Assembly (NCBI GenBank): GCA_028752135.1
Contig: CP082782.1
Location: forward strand, 1,178,001-1,242,000
Direction of reading: 5' to 3'
DNA length: 64,000 nt
Origin: Ehrlichia sp028752135
GTDB taxonomy: Bacteria; Pseudomonadota; Alphaproteobacteria; Rickettsiales; Anaplasmataceae
In this document: in pieces, positions 51,287 through 62,500 of the stretch
Layout of the letters: the number at the start of each line of letters is the position of its first letter
Numbering within the stretch: position 1 is the first letter of the stretch
Program-made: the position numbers and the translations under genes
Notes under the pieces: generated by a model
Seen by the model: only the letters and a program-made list of their open reading frames with translations
Told to the model about the DNA's origin: nothing
Database searches by the model: none

Positions 51287-54200
51287 TTATTTGCATTGCT
51301 TAAAATTAAAACTGTCTATGTTAGAAACTTGTGTTTCATGAGTAACAGTTTCTCCTTCAGTTGGAGTTTCAAGTATACTTTCACTTAAGTTATTTTTTGT
51401 AATTGCAATAGCACAAAACACCGCTGATAAAATAAAACAAGCAGCAGCTATACCTATACTTTCTATGAATAAATTACTTGACTGATTACTAAATGCCAGG
51501 CCTGCTAATATAGAAGCAGCAGATAACATAAACACAGATATTATTATATAACAATAGAACTGTTTCTTATCAGACATAGGCTCTAATTGTCCATCTGTAA
51601 CCCTAAGACTATCTGTTCTCCCTACAGAATGCTCCATAGTTTGATCAGTAGCACTGCTTGTAAGATTTCCATCTTGTCCATCATAAGGAGATATTGCTCC
51701 TTGTTCCACTGCACTAACACTACTTGGATCTTCTTCAGGATGTATATCAGCTTGACCAATAGTACTAGCTACACCACTTTGCCCATCATGATCACTAGCT
51801 TTGCCTTCTTCCCCTGTATCAACAGGACCTTGTCCTTCAGAATGTTGATTAGTTTGACTACTACCAACAGTAAGGTCACCACTTTGTTGATGAAAACTAG
51901 TGCTTTGTTCTTCTCCAACATGCTCTTCAACTTGATCCCTAGTATTACCTACAAGACTTCCTTTTTGCTCACCATAATGAGTCTCTTGTTCCGCTATGTC
52001 AATACTACTTCGACCTTCTTGAAGATGCATTTCAGTCTGATGACTACTACTATCTGTAATATAATTACTTAGCCCATCACAAACATCTATACCTTTTTCT
52101 GTAACTTTTATACCAGTTGAAGAAGATCCTGCTTTAGAATGTTCATTAGCTTGACTACTAGCACTAGCTATAATATCGCCATTTTGCTGTTCATCAAGAT
52201 AACTATCAGTTATGTTTTTCTCTTCTGTATCAGCAGGACCTTGTCCTTCAGAATGTTTCCCAGGTTTACTATTAATTCCACCATGAGCATCTATATCTTC
52301 TTCTATAACTTTTACATCAGTTGAAGAAGTTCCTACTTTAGAACGTTCGTTAGCTTGATCATCTTTCAAAACTACCATTGCACCTGTAGATGCTCCTAGT
52401 CTATCTATATTACCTTGATTATTAGAAAGAACAATATAATTACGGTTCCCATCTAAAAAACTACCATATAATTCCAGCATTTTTATATCAGCATTAAGAG
52501 AAAATATTTGTAGTAATACAGTACTAGTTAAATAAAAAACCTTAGGGTCAGCATATGCAATTTGAACATCTTCCACAGATAAATAATGACTAAGGTTTCT
52601 TACCTTTACAATATTTGAATATATATCTCTAAGTACTTTATAATTTAGATGAATAATACCACCTATAATTAAAGAAGTTCTGATAAATTCATCTACAGCC
52701 TTGTTTGGTGTATTCGTTTTAAATAATTTAGTCACTTCACCAATAAAACCAGTATCTCTATATACAGCTTGAGAAGAATATATGCTATCTTCCGACACAC
52801 TTCTATTAAAACTTGTCAATACAGCAGTAAACTTGCTTCTTATTGCAGTACTATCTTTTAGTGATGAATCACAATACAATGAAGCAAAATCATCAGCTAA
52901 TCTAGGACAAGTTAAAACATTAAAAAATAAAAAACCTACCGAATATAGACGGGCACTAAGCAATCCTTCAACCACCATATTCTCATCATACGAATATATA
53001 TAAGATGAACATAATTGTATTACAATCTCACATGATACCCGATTTAACCCATTACAAGGAGAAACTATAATACCAGGAATATCACACTTTGTCATATGAG
53101 ATAATATATCAACAAAACCAACTTCAAATTTTTCATTACGCTGCTTTTCAAGATCTTCTAAAGAAACACCTACATCTTTTGCGTAACCATCTATTGTTAA
53201 ACCTACTCTATTGTATACTCCACAACTCTTTAAATCTAACGATTCTACTTCTTGCTCAGAACAATCAATGGACAATTTATCTTCCATATATTCTAATTCA
53301 TTTAAAATAGTCTTACTCCAATCAACAAACTTTTCCATTAAATCTGTTTTTGATTTATCGTCAGTAGACTTACAGGAAGCAATATAAGCTACATCAAACA
53401 ACCTTAACATTAAGTTTCTTTCTATGAAATTCCCAAAAAGAAGTTTCATTACTATTCCATGTGCAGTCCCTTTCTTAATACCACCAGAACTCTGAAATGC
53501 TTTTAAAATCATTATTGCAGCTTGTTGTGCCTTTACTTCATTTACTGGCCTACACTCCCTAAAAAGGACATATGACATTGATTGCAATTCTGGTCTCACT
53601 TTACATATCTTTACCGTCAAATGTCGCACTAGAAGTAAAAAAAGATATGGATCAAAATTAACTTCTAAAAGGTCAATACCCTCACACCCGATGGATTTTT
53701 TAGTTTTTTCAAAATCTGTAATATAACATTCCTGTAATTCCCTACAACTCCCAGATGCAACATTGCTAATAGAATATAACATCTTATAGTACTTGTCATA
53801 ATAGGAACACACATCATCAATCGATATCCTATTAAAAAAAGCAGCACAATAACACAAAGATAATAATTCAAATAAGAATTCTAGACCTTTTTTCCTTGAA
53901 CCATCACTATATATATATAAAGGAATATTACAAAAACTCCCTAAATTAATAATTTCATCTGCAAAATCTGGGTCCTTAAGATTCGCTCTTAACGACATAT
54001 TATAAAGTAATAACATATGTTCTAATTTTACCAGTCTATTAATTTGTTTAGGACACCACACTTCATAAAATGCTAACATGACATCATAAATAGCAAGCAA
54101 ACTATGTCTCTGTTTAAACGAACACATACTAAGGTCACCTACATGCGTAACATGCAATAACTCTCCTGCTGAAATAGTTATATCATAAATCACAGCCTCA

Positions 54201-54358
54201 AGCCAATATGGTCGCGGCTGATAGTCTTCAAAATCATAAAAATCCATCTTATAAATCACAGAAGAGAAATTTTTACAAAAATTAACAATATTTAATTCTT
54301 CTTGAAATCCAAGATATTCTTTGCACGATTTAGGCAATAGAGTATATGGAAAATTCAA
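51287..54358 (-). CDS. 3' part of a giant hypothetical protein with acidic repeats and two C-terminal membrane helices
   Basis: Not recognised. The open frame has 1023 residues. Residues 1-660 are a helical region without known motif. Residues about 664-923 (DNA 51590-52367) hold roughly eight degenerate repeats of 26-37 residues, rich in Ser, Glu, Asp, Gln and Gly, with recurring blocks such as DQANERSKVG, HSEGQGPADT and HSEGQGPVDT. Two membrane helices (about 937-956 and 967-986) and a short tail end the protein. It has no ATG at its start, only a TTG at the edge of an eight-base homopolymer, and no ribosome site. It is best read as the continuation of the gene starting at 55100: removing one T joins the two into 1270 residues. 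Confidence 0.75.
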   Translation of the reverse strand: MNFPYTLLPKSCKEYLGFQEELNIVNFCKNFSSVIYKMDFYDFEDYQPRPYWLEAVIYDITISAGELLHVTHVGDLSMCSFKQRHSLLAIYDVMLAFYEVWCPKQINRLVKLEHMLLLYNMSLRANLKDPDFADEIINLGSFCNIPLYIYSDGSRKKGLEFLFELLSLCYCAAFFNRISIDDVCSYYDKYYKMLYSISNVASGSCRELQECYITDFEKTKKSIGCEGIDLLEVNFDPYLFLLLVRHLTVKICKVRPELQSMSYVLFRECRPVNEVKAQQAAIMILKAFQSSGGIKKGTAHGIVMKLLFGNFIERNLMLRLFDVAYIASCKSTDDKSKTDLMEKFVDWSKTILNELEYMEDKLSIDCSEQEVESLDLKSCGVYNRVGLTIDGYAKDVGVSLEDLEKQRNEKFEVGFVDILSHMTKCDIPGIIVSPCNGLNRVSCEIVIQLCSSYIYSYDENMVVEGLLSARLYSVGFLFFNVLTCPRLADDFASLYCDSSLKDSTAIRSKFTAVLTSFNRSVSEDSIYSSQAVYRDTGFIGEVTKLFKTNTPNKAVDEFIRTSLIIGGIIHLNYKVLRDIYSNIVKVRNLSHYLSVEDVQIAYADPKVFYLTSTVLLQIFSLNADIKMLELYGSFLDGNRNYIVLSNNQGNIDRLGASTGAMVVLKDDQANERSKVGTSSTDVKVIEEDIDAHGGINSKPGKHSEGQGPADTEEKNITDSYLDEQQNGDIIASASSQANEHSKAGSSSTGIKVTEKGIDVCDGLSNYITDSSSHQTEMHLQEGRSSIDIAEQETHYGEQKGSLVGNTRDQVEEHVGEEQSTSFHQQSGDLTVGSSQTNQHSEGQGPVDTGEEGKASDHDGQSGVASTIGQADIHPEEDPSSVSAVEQGAISPYDGQDGNLTSSATDQTMEHSVGRTDSLRVTDGQLEPMSDKKQFYCYIIISVFMLSAASILAGLAFSNQSSNLFIESIGIAAACFILSAVFCAIAITKNNLSESILETPTEGETVTHETQVSNIDSFNFKQCK

Positions 54359-55100
54359 AAAAAAGTGTCATAGAAAAAATTTTATCTTTAAATTGCTGAC
54401 TTAATGTATGATCATTAATAGCAATAAAATGCTCTATAAACTGTTTGTATGCCACAGAAACAACTACTTGCGACAGCACATCGTTTGTTGTGTCCTCTTC
54501 TAAGTCCCTTATAGTACTGAGGTAACAAGATTCAGACTTTTTAACCATTTCAAGAAGCTTAGTACGTAATTTTTTATTATCAATATCATTTACTATATTT
54601 AAAAATAAAGGGATCACATCCTTCTTATCAACAGCAACCAGTTTAAGAGAATCAAAGACATGATCTATTGCATTTTCTACACTATTTATTAACTCATCAA
54701 CAATTTCTTCACATGTACTATATTTTTTAGAAAGTATATATTTAAAAATATGAGTGTAAACCATATACAGAAAATATACTTGAGACGCCTTCAAATTTAT
54801 TTGACCAGCTTGACTGAGCTGTTTATGCTGACCCAATTCACTAAATACAAGTCCCATCCCTAAATAATTTCTAGGATCAGAATCATGAATTTCTATCTCA
54901 ACGTGATCATTACTTATACGATTAAATACCTTGCCCTTATTATATACAACATAAGACAAAACATTTTGATGGAAAGATTTACAAATAACTAATGTTGTTA
55001 ATATATCATCACCAGAAAAACCATGACTTCTTAAGAAAGAACCAAAATGGCTCGTCTTATAATTTACAATAACACCTTGCTTTAAATCACTATACAACAT
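54330..55100 (-). CDS. 5' part of the same giant hypothetical protein
   Basis: Not recognised. The open frame has 256 residues, mostly helical and soluble, with no signal peptide. It has a strong ribosome site (aggag, seven bases before the ATG at 55100), unlike the downstream frame. Its last residues read MTLFFEFSIYSIA after an eight-T run (minus strand; 54357-54364). With seven T the reading becomes MTLFLNFPYTLLPKS, which flows into the long frame that ends at 51287. I infer one gene, 51287-55100, of 1270 residues. hisS lies upstream on the same strand with a 283-base gap. Confidence 0.75.
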   Translation of the reverse strand: MLYSDLKQGVIVNYKTSHFGSFLRSHGFSGDDILTTLVICKSFHQNVLSYVVYNKGKVFNRISNDHVEIEIHDSDPRNYLGMGLVFSELGQHKQLSQAGQINLKASQVYFLYMVYTHIFKYILSKKYSTCEEIVDELINSVENAIDHVFDSLKLVAVDKKDVIPLFLNIVNDIDNKKLRTKLLEMVKKSESCYLSTIRDLEEDTTNDVLSQVVVSVAYKQFIEHFIAINDHTLSQQFKDKIFSMTLFFEFSIYSIA

Positions 55101-55383
55101 TACAATACTCCTAAAGACTCTTATAAACTTATTGCAATAATAATAATGTACAGTATAGCAACATCACCATTTCTTATCTTAATATCATACAACCTGTACA
55201 TGTATAAACTAATAAAATAGATTACTTTATTATCTAAAATCACATTATTTAGCAATTATACTGCTCTTATATTATAAATTCACTAATATAATACATTAAA
55301 AAATAATTTTTTAACTATAAAATATTAATAAAATATATGTATTTCATATAAACATTTTAATATTTCATAAATTATATCCTTGA

Positions 55384-56625
55384 CTAAATTTTGTCACACA
55401 AATTATCATACAAGCTATCTATTATTACTTCTTGCTGCTCTCCGGTTATCATATCTTTCACTTGTATCGTACTATTTTCAAGTTCCTCATCTCCAAAGAT
55501 TAAAACTATACTATTATCATTTGCTCGCCTCAGTTCATTCTTTAAGTTTGCACTCTTATAATTCCAATTAACACACACCCCCTTACAACGTAACTCATAA
55601 GCAAGCTTCACAGCATAAATTTTTGCATTATCTCCTATGGGGATCAATATTACATTTCTAGAATCCTTATGTTCATAATCTATCAGAGCACTAATTCTTT
55701 CAATTCCCATAGCAAAACCAATAGCAGGTATATCACTCCCTCCCATAGATTCTACCAACCCATCATATCTGCCTCCAGCAATTATTGCATTTTGAGATCC
55801 TAATTTAGATGTTGTAAATTCAAATACAGTATTACAATAATAATCCAAACCTCTTACTATATTATGATTTAATACATAAGGAATTTGTAATCTATCTAAC
55901 CCACTGAGAACTCCTTTGAAAAAATCCTTAGAATATTGAGTATAAAAATCTGCAATGCTTGGAGCATTTAATACAATTTCACGATCTTCTTGAGCTTTCG
56001 AATCTAATACTCTCAAAGGATTAACAATAAGCCTACGTTGACTATCTTCTGATAGACTGTCTTTATATCTACTCAAATACTCTATAAGACTAAGCTTATA
56101 TGAGTTCATAGTTTCCTTATCTCCTAAAAAATTAATTTCTAATGTTATGTTATCCAATAACTTTAACTCATTTAAAATACTATAGCCCAATGCTATCATT
56201 TCAACATCTGCAAGAGGGCTATTACTTCCAAAAAATTCAAAATTAATCTGATGAAACTGTCTCTGACGACACTTTTGAGGTCGTTCATAACGAAATACTG
56301 GACCACTAGAAAATAATTTTACAGGTACAGCTAAATTCTTAGTGATTAATAACCTTACAATAGCTGCTGTAAATTCAGGTCTTAGAGTAATATCTTCTCC
56401 ACTCTTATCCTGAAAATTATACATTTCCTTTGTGACAATATCTGAATCATCCCCTAAAGTTTTTTTAAATACTTCAGTAAATTCAATGATTGGAGTATCA
56501 ACAGGGATAAATCCATATCTAGTTCCCATCATTTGAGATAATCTTTGTATATATTGAAATTTATAAAATTCAGCACCTAATAAATCTTTAGTTCCCCTCA
56601 CTTCTCTTAATTTACTACGCTGCAT
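55384..56625 (-). CDS. hisS: histidyl-tRNA synthetase
   Basis: Class II synthetase of 413 residues. It opens with LREVRGTKDLLG, motif 1 region follows (about 40-60), motif 2 is FRYERPQKCRQRQFHQINFEFFG (about 111-133), the histidine-binding loop is RGLDYYCNTVFEFTT (about 260-274), motif 3 GGRYDGLVESMGGSDIPAIGFAMGIERI (about 284-311). The C-terminal anticodon domain covers about 325-413. It is divergent from purC, with 161 bases between the start codons. Confidence 0.97.
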   Translation of the reverse strand: MQRSKLREVRGTKDLLGAEFYKFQYIQRLSQMMGTRYGFIPVDTPIIEFTEVFKKTLGDDSDIVTKEMYNFQDKSGEDITLRPEFTAAIVRLLITKNLAVPVKLFSSGPVFRYERPQKCRQRQFHQINFEFFGSNSPLADVEMIALGYSILNELKLLDNITLEINFLGDKETMNSYKLSLIEYLSRYKDSLSEDSQRRLIVNPLRVLDSKAQEDREIVLNAPSIADFYTQYSKDFFKGVLSGLDRLQIPYVLNHNIVRGLDYYCNTVFEFTTSKLGSQNAIIAGGRYDGLVESMGGSDIPAIGFAMGIERISALIDYEHKDSRNVILIPIGDNAKIYAVKLAYELRCKGVCVNWNYKSANLKNELRRANDNSIVLIFGDEELENSTIQVKDMITGEQQEVIIDSLYDNLCDKI

Positions 56626-56786
56626 AAGATTACCACATTAAAAACCTATATCACACTATACACATATTGTTTCAAGTGATCTATAAAAACACATTTTCCA
56701 TTGTGCTATACTATACAAAAAAGGTAATTGCTAAACTACTTATAGACATATACAATAAAAATTTACATAAACCTCACAAATACATA

Positions 56787-57524
56787 ATGGAAAGTAAACA
56801 AAAAATCTATGAAGGAAAAGCAAAAATTATATTCTCAACTCCTAACTCGTCAGAAGTAATACAATATTTCAAAGATGAAGTTACTGCCTTTAATAAAAAA
56901 AAGGCAGACAATATTCATGGAAAAGGGAAAATAAACAACTATATTAGTGCTTTTCTAATGAGCAAGCTTGCAAATAAAGGAATAAAGACACATTTTATAT
57001 CCTTACTAAATGAAAGAGAACAACTAGTAAAGCAAGTAACAATAGTACCAATTGAAATTGTAGTTAGGAATCTATCAGCTGGTAATTTTAGCAAAAAATT
57101 TCATATAGAAGAAGGAACAGAGTTTAGATCACCTATTATTGAGTTTTACTATAAAAGTGATAAGTTACTTGATCCGATGGTAAGTGAAGGACACATTTTA
57201 AGTTTTCAATGGCTAACACATCAAGAATTGGAAGAGATAAAGACATTATCTCTTAGTATCAATAACATTCTTACAGAGCTTTTTCTTAATGTAGATATCA
57301 AATTAGTAGATTTTAAATTAGAATTCGGCAAATTACATAACAATCAGCAACCAGATAATTTACTTTTAGCAGACGAGGTAAGTCCTGATACATGTAGGTT
57401 ATGGGATATACATACTAAGAAAAGATTAGATAAGGATTGTTATCGACTTAACCTTGGAAGTGTTATAGAAGCATATAAAGAAGTCGCACAAAGATTAAAT
57501 GCTATACCAAATCACATTGTATAA
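56787..57524 (+). CDS. purC: phosphoribosylaminoimidazole-succinocarboxamide (SAICAR) synthase
   Basis: Joins CAIR and aspartate in purine synthesis. From ATG 56787 the protein has 245 residues, the usual length, and begins with KQKIYEGKAKIIF, the phosphate-binding start of PurC. Further marks are DEVTAFNKKKAD (about 30-41), PIEIVVRNLSAGNF (about 92-105), LVDFKLEFGK (about 171-180) and LADEVSPDTCRLWD (about 191-204). The longer frame from TTG 56667 adds 40 unrelated hydrophobic residues and is rejected. Ehrlichia keeps de novo purine synthesis, so this gene is expected. Confidence 0.96.
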   Translation: MESKQKIYEGKAKIIFSTPNSSEVIQYFKDEVTAFNKKKADNIHGKGKINNYISAFLMSKLANKGIKTHFISLLNEREQLVKQVTIVPIEIVVRNLSAGNFSKKFHIEEGTEFRSPIIEFYYKSDKLLDPMVSEGHILSFQWLTHQELEEIKTLSLSINNILTELFLNVDIKLVDFKLEFGKLHNNQQPDNLLLADEVSPDTCRLWDIHTKKRLDKDCYRLNLGSVIEAYKEVAQRLNAIPNHIV

Positions 57525-57908
57525 ATTTTTCACACCTGATATACTTAGAATATTAAAATATACTCATTAAAGAAAAGAAGATTAGATTACTATCAACAGA
57601 AATAGCATTATTCAAGATTAAAAGCTATCTTTCACTATAATCAACAATAGTATTATTTATATAGTTATTTAATATACATATTAACTTAATTTAGATTACA
57701 TTGAAAATAATAATACTGTAATAACAGTAATTACGATGCTATCATTATCTAAAAAATATACTCCAGCATTAACTACAATATATTCAACATTCATACAATT
57801 CATAGGATAAACTATTTTATTCTTCAATACTAAAGCATTTTAATATAGAAATGATAAGTTGTTAATGATATTTAATAAATGTATATACTTATTATTATGC
57901 TAAACAAG
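57525..57908. other. intergenic, convergent purC / hypothetical
   Basis: About 380 AT-rich bases. No clear bidirectional terminator or ORF was found. Confidence 0.45.
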
Positions 57909-59522
57909 TTATCTGAACTTAACATCAAAACAACAACTTACATTACTATCAGATGCAAATGTAGTACTTGAAGAATAAATATGTTTTCTTTGTTTAAGAA
58001 ATCCTATTAAAGTTTCTTCTAAGATTGGTATTTCACTATCTATAAAATCTACATATTGTTTTAATATTACTACTACATTACTATCCAGTTGCTTTCCTAA
58101 ACTTACGTTTCTTTTTATACATTTATAAATATTTTTTAAACAATCACTTTGCTCTGACAAATCATCACTAGTATCATCTAAAAAGAAATCTACTAAAACA
58201 TCAGAAGATGCTTTAATAGAAGCACATAGCTTCCTTATTCTATCCATACGATTTACAATAATGTCCCTCCGAAGACAAAGACTCAATATTTTAGATCCTA
58301 TTTCTTCATTGGTAGATAACTTTTCATCAAGATAATAATCCATCTGTATAGACGAATGAGCTGATTTCACCTGTTCATCACAAATATATTTAACAACCCT
58401 TTCCTTAAGCTTACAATATTCCTTCTTTCTACATGTAGTTAGTACTTTACCAAAAAAAAACTCTATTTCTTTATTTACTAGATTAAACTGTGATGCAAGA
58501 ACTTCCGTAATTATTTTACACATATTACACATACGTTGCGTTGGAATAGCATACTCTAAACATGGTTTAAAATTTAAAGCCATTTTTTTACATGCTTCCA
58601 TTTCTGCATAAAAAGCACCAATTATACCTTCACATTCACTAATTTTCATAGAGTCTTGAGCAATTTTAGAATAAATACCTTTTAAAGTATTTTTTAATCT
58701 GTAAAGTAGTGATATTATTTCTCTTTCTTTAACATTTTTACCAAGAATAATATGCTTTACTAATATTTTTATTGGTATCATATCAATACTTGAAATATCA
58801 AAAGATCTTTGTATTAAATCACAAATATAATCACCATTTAGAATATCATCAGATTCTAATATATCTGGTATAGAAGGAATAAAGCTTTCTTTAAAAGAAT
58901 TTATAATTCTTAGACTAACATGTACTTCACTAGATACTTCTGCTAATCCATTCCAAGCTCTATGCATAGCTGAATCTAAATTACTCATGATTTCATCTAT
59001 AGATTCCTTAGTCATATGTTTATTATCACTTAATACTTTCTCTTGTACATTAATCAAACCCAGAGTTATAGAACAACTTCTTTCTAAGAGATTTACTTTT
59101 GTAACTAACATTCTTGTAATTTGTCTCTTCCACACAAGAAATTTTATTACTCTAGTTATTTCATAGTTAATAATTTTCCTAACAAACTCATTATCTAATA
59201 ATACTGCTTTACTTTTTAATAAAATAACAATAGGTTTTATTAATAAATCAGAATTATTTTGTGATATTTGAGACATTGATGTAAAATCAATTAATGTTCT
59301 AAAATATAGAATTAGTAATCTATAAAACTGTAGGTTATATTCATGTCTAATCAGTAAGGATCTTAGATAGAGTGACTTCTCTTTCTCTATTATTAATAAA
59401 GATATCATCTCTTCAATATACTCAGGATTTTGTAACCCACCACTAATATCCAATGAAATTTTCGAAGAAGTATTAGATTTTAATCTATCAATATCATCAG
59501 TAAAATCTCCTTCTTTACCCAT
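57909..59522 (-). CDS. hypothetical protein, long helical, possible relative of upstream duplicated domain
   Basis: Not recognised. The 537 residues are predicted to be almost entirely helical by composition, with no signal peptide or membrane segment. A stretch with VILLKSKAVLLDNEFVRKII (about 102-121) resembles TKILRSYPSIIENTYVKRIV in the first repeated domain of the protein encoded just upstream, with a similar helix before and after it. This suggests a divergent third copy of that domain, an inference from eye alignment only. The gene lies 57 bases after the upstream giant gene on the same strand and is probably co-transcribed. Confidence 0.75.
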   Translation of the reverse strand: MGKEGDFTDDIDRLKSNTSSKISLDISGGLQNPEYIEEMISLLIIEKEKSLYLRSLLIRHEYNLQFYRLLILYFRTLIDFTSMSQISQNNSDLLIKPIVILLKSKAVLLDNEFVRKIINYEITRVIKFLVWKRQITRMLVTKVNLLERSCSITLGLINVQEKVLSDNKHMTKESIDEIMSNLDSAMHRAWNGLAEVSSEVHVSLRIINSFKESFIPSIPDILESDDILNGDYICDLIQRSFDISSIDMIPIKILVKHIILGKNVKEREIISLLYRLKNTLKGIYSKIAQDSMKISECEGIIGAFYAEMEACKKMALNFKPCLEYAIPTQRMCNMCKIITEVLASQFNLVNKEIEFFFGKVLTTCRKKEYCKLKERVVKYICDEQVKSAHSSIQMDYYLDEKLSTNEEIGSKILSLCLRRDIIVNRMDRIRKLCASIKASSDVLVDFFLDDTSDDLSEQSDCLKNIYKCIKRNVSLGKQLDSNVVVILKQYVDFIDSEIPILEETLIGFLKQRKHIYSSSTTFASDSNVSCCFDVKFR

Positions 59523-59579
59523 ACTACATACAACCCTTTAAAATTCTTAGTCAATGCAAAGTTATAATAAAACAACACA

Positions 59580-62500
59580 CTATTTAGAAGAATGCACAAT
59601 ATTTTTATTTACTTGCTCAGTATTACACAAAGTTACACAGTTTAAAGGCAAAGAAGCAGTTGACAGAGGGCCTAAATCATCAATAAATCTTACAGGACAA
59701 GCATCATTTATACGCTTCTTCAGAAACTCTTTCCTACGTATTTTCTCTCTAAGTTTATAATTACCTTCAATGACATGGGATCTCTTTTTGTCTTCTGCCC
59801 TACACATAAATCGTTCATATTGTTTCCTCAAGACTTTATCGATCAAGGGACTTACAATATTAAGTGGTATGATACCTGAAGCTTTTACTAGCTTGATAGG
59901 ACCTAACATGCTATTCTCCTTCAATCCATCAAGCACGGAACTACTATCAATATGAAACTCAAATAAACCTCTCACTGGATCATAATCCAACCCTTTAAAA
60001 TTATTAATGTCTAAAGATATAGCAGATATTTTAATTATATTTCCAAAAAAATCTTTAGCTGGTTCATCATAAACATGACATGCATAAACAAGACGTGATA
60101 CCATACGTTCAATATAATCAATATTTGCAGATTTTATTCCTTGCATATCTGCCATAACTTTACTAAGTTGTCTTTTATTTGTTATTATGTCATTTCTAAG
60201 TTCTCCCAACTCTTTGTACAAAGAATCTTTAATAGTTTTATTATCCAATTCTTTTTCAGCATACTTAGCATACTTTTCAGACACATCTAAATCCTCTGCA
60301 ACAGGTTCTCCAAGCGCAAATAAATTCTTTATTTCAGCATTCTCTATATCACATATTTGTTGCATAATTTGTTCATACTGATTCTTTGATTTAAGAACTT
60401 TCCTTTCTAAATTGATTGAATAACAATACATATTTAGAAAACAATAAATCAAACGTCTTATATAAACACTACTCAGCATATCTAAACATAGAGATGCATC
60501 ATAAGTTATAAAGTCTCTCACCACTTTCATTTCTGCATCAGATATGGTACTATCGCCGGAAATATATTTCCTAATAATTGGGAAGAAGTTATTAACAATT
60601 TCCATTATTAGTCTCGTATGTTTTCCTTGCAATAACTTATCAGAATCAGATACCTTAGTTTTCTTCCACATATCACTTACAAGAATTGGCTCAGGTAACA
60701 TATAGTCAAGACTTTCTTCAACAAAACTTAATCCTGCTCTTTTCATTATTTTTTTCAGTTTACCATGAATATTTAATAACTCGCGATCAATACTACTAAT
60801 ATCCTTTACAGGATTAAGTTGTATACGATTATACCATGTTAACTTATTAACAGTATTCTTTGCTTTATTCTTTGTAGACTCTAGAAATTTTGCGAACCCA
60901 GATTTTTTAACAGGTTCAGGTTCTAGTTCAGGTTCTAGTTCAGGTTCTAGTTCAGGTTCTAGTTCAGGTTCTAGTTCTAGTTTAAACTTAGACTTAGAAG
61001 GAGCATTAGGGTTGACACGAACAATTAAGTCATCTATGCTCAATCCTCTATCTTCTGGCAGAAGCATATCGATAGGCATACCATAATATATACTACCTTC
61101 CCTACACCTTAGATAAAATAATACTTTATACAAATCACCTGATGTTAAACCTTTTGCAACTTTATATCGTATCAAGGAGTGTTCACTTATTTTTTGCATA
61201 TCAATTTTATTTCGCATTTTTACTTCTTCAGAAGTACTATAGATAGTATCATTGCTTTCAAGAATCTGTTTTACCAACGCTTCATCATATGTTGCACTTT
61301 CTTCACTAAGACACATATCTAGAAGATTTTGCATAACATCTCTAGCATTACCATCAAAAAGGTCAAATCCATAAACAATACGAGATACAAGAGGCTCAAT
61401 ATAAGCTCCATTGGCATGATCAAAAATTTCACATAGTTCCAATAAAACCATATTGTATCTAACACGACAAAAGCTGATGATTTTTTCTGGTTGCTTATTA
61501 GTCAAGATTTTATTAAGTTCTAATTTAAGTTTATATAAAAGTTTAAAACAATAAACTATTCTCTTAACATAGGTATTCTCTATAATACTAGGATATGATC
61601 TTAATATTTTAGTTATTAAATCCCATTCTTGAGGCAATATTCGAGCATTTTGATGATAAAGCATATATATTATTGGAGAAAAATTATCGACAATTTCCAT
61701 TATTTTTCTTGTATGCTGATTTTGCAAGAATCTCACATGCTCATCTGTACTCACAATACCATTTAAAAAATGCGGTACTGGTAACACATAGCTATCATTT
61801 CTTACACGAAAAATCATACCTGATTTTTCTACCATTTCCTTCAAAATACCATGAAGTTCTGTGATTTCTCGATCCACCACATCAATATCTACTGTAACTT
61901 TATACTCACCAGCGTCCTTCATCTCTTGCCTAATAAGATCATCTATGACCAATCCCAGCTTAACAATATCACCCTCCATGCCTGATAGATCTTCACTTGC
62001 TGGAGTGCAATCCGATTTTGCACTTTGCTTTTGAGTAGTAACAGAATCCTTACTTTGCTCAACAACATCAGTACTTCTATTACCTACAGTAATAGCATTT
62101 TTGATACTAGATTCACCAGATTTTGCTGCATTTTCTTCAACACTAGTAGTCTTGGAAATGTATCTATCAGAAGAAGAAGGACCCACAGGATTTTTTAAAA
62201 CTTCACTTCCAGTATTCACCTGAGCAGCAGCTTCCCTTTTAACATTTGCCAGTTGTTCCGTCCCAGAAGGGTGCAATATCATTCTATAAAATTTTACAAT
62301 TTCTGGAGTTATCACATGAACATTTTTTTTACCCTTATCTTTATCATCTTTCTTCTTTTCAGATTCACCAGGCTTTGCGCTATTCAAACAATTAGCAGTT
62401 GAGTCTTTAGCAACATGTGTATCAACACCACGAGAACGAGTCATAGTACTTTCACCTATAGCACAATCTTCTTGATTATAATCTTTTAGAATGAAGTCTA

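Noticed and set aside
51587..52324. Open frames on the plus strand opposite the repeats of giant gene A
   Set aside because: They mirror the repeated acidic coding region of the minus strand and carry no independent start signals.
54357..54364. Programmed ribosomal frameshift in giant gene A
   Set aside because: No stimulatory structure or slippery heptamer with pseudoknot was evident, and four other homopolymers show the same defect in both directions; a common cause in sequencing or transcription is simpler.
56667..56786. N-terminal extension of PurC from a TTG
   Set aside because: The 40 added residues do not fit the family, while ATG 56787 opens directly with the conserved KQKIYEGKAK segment.
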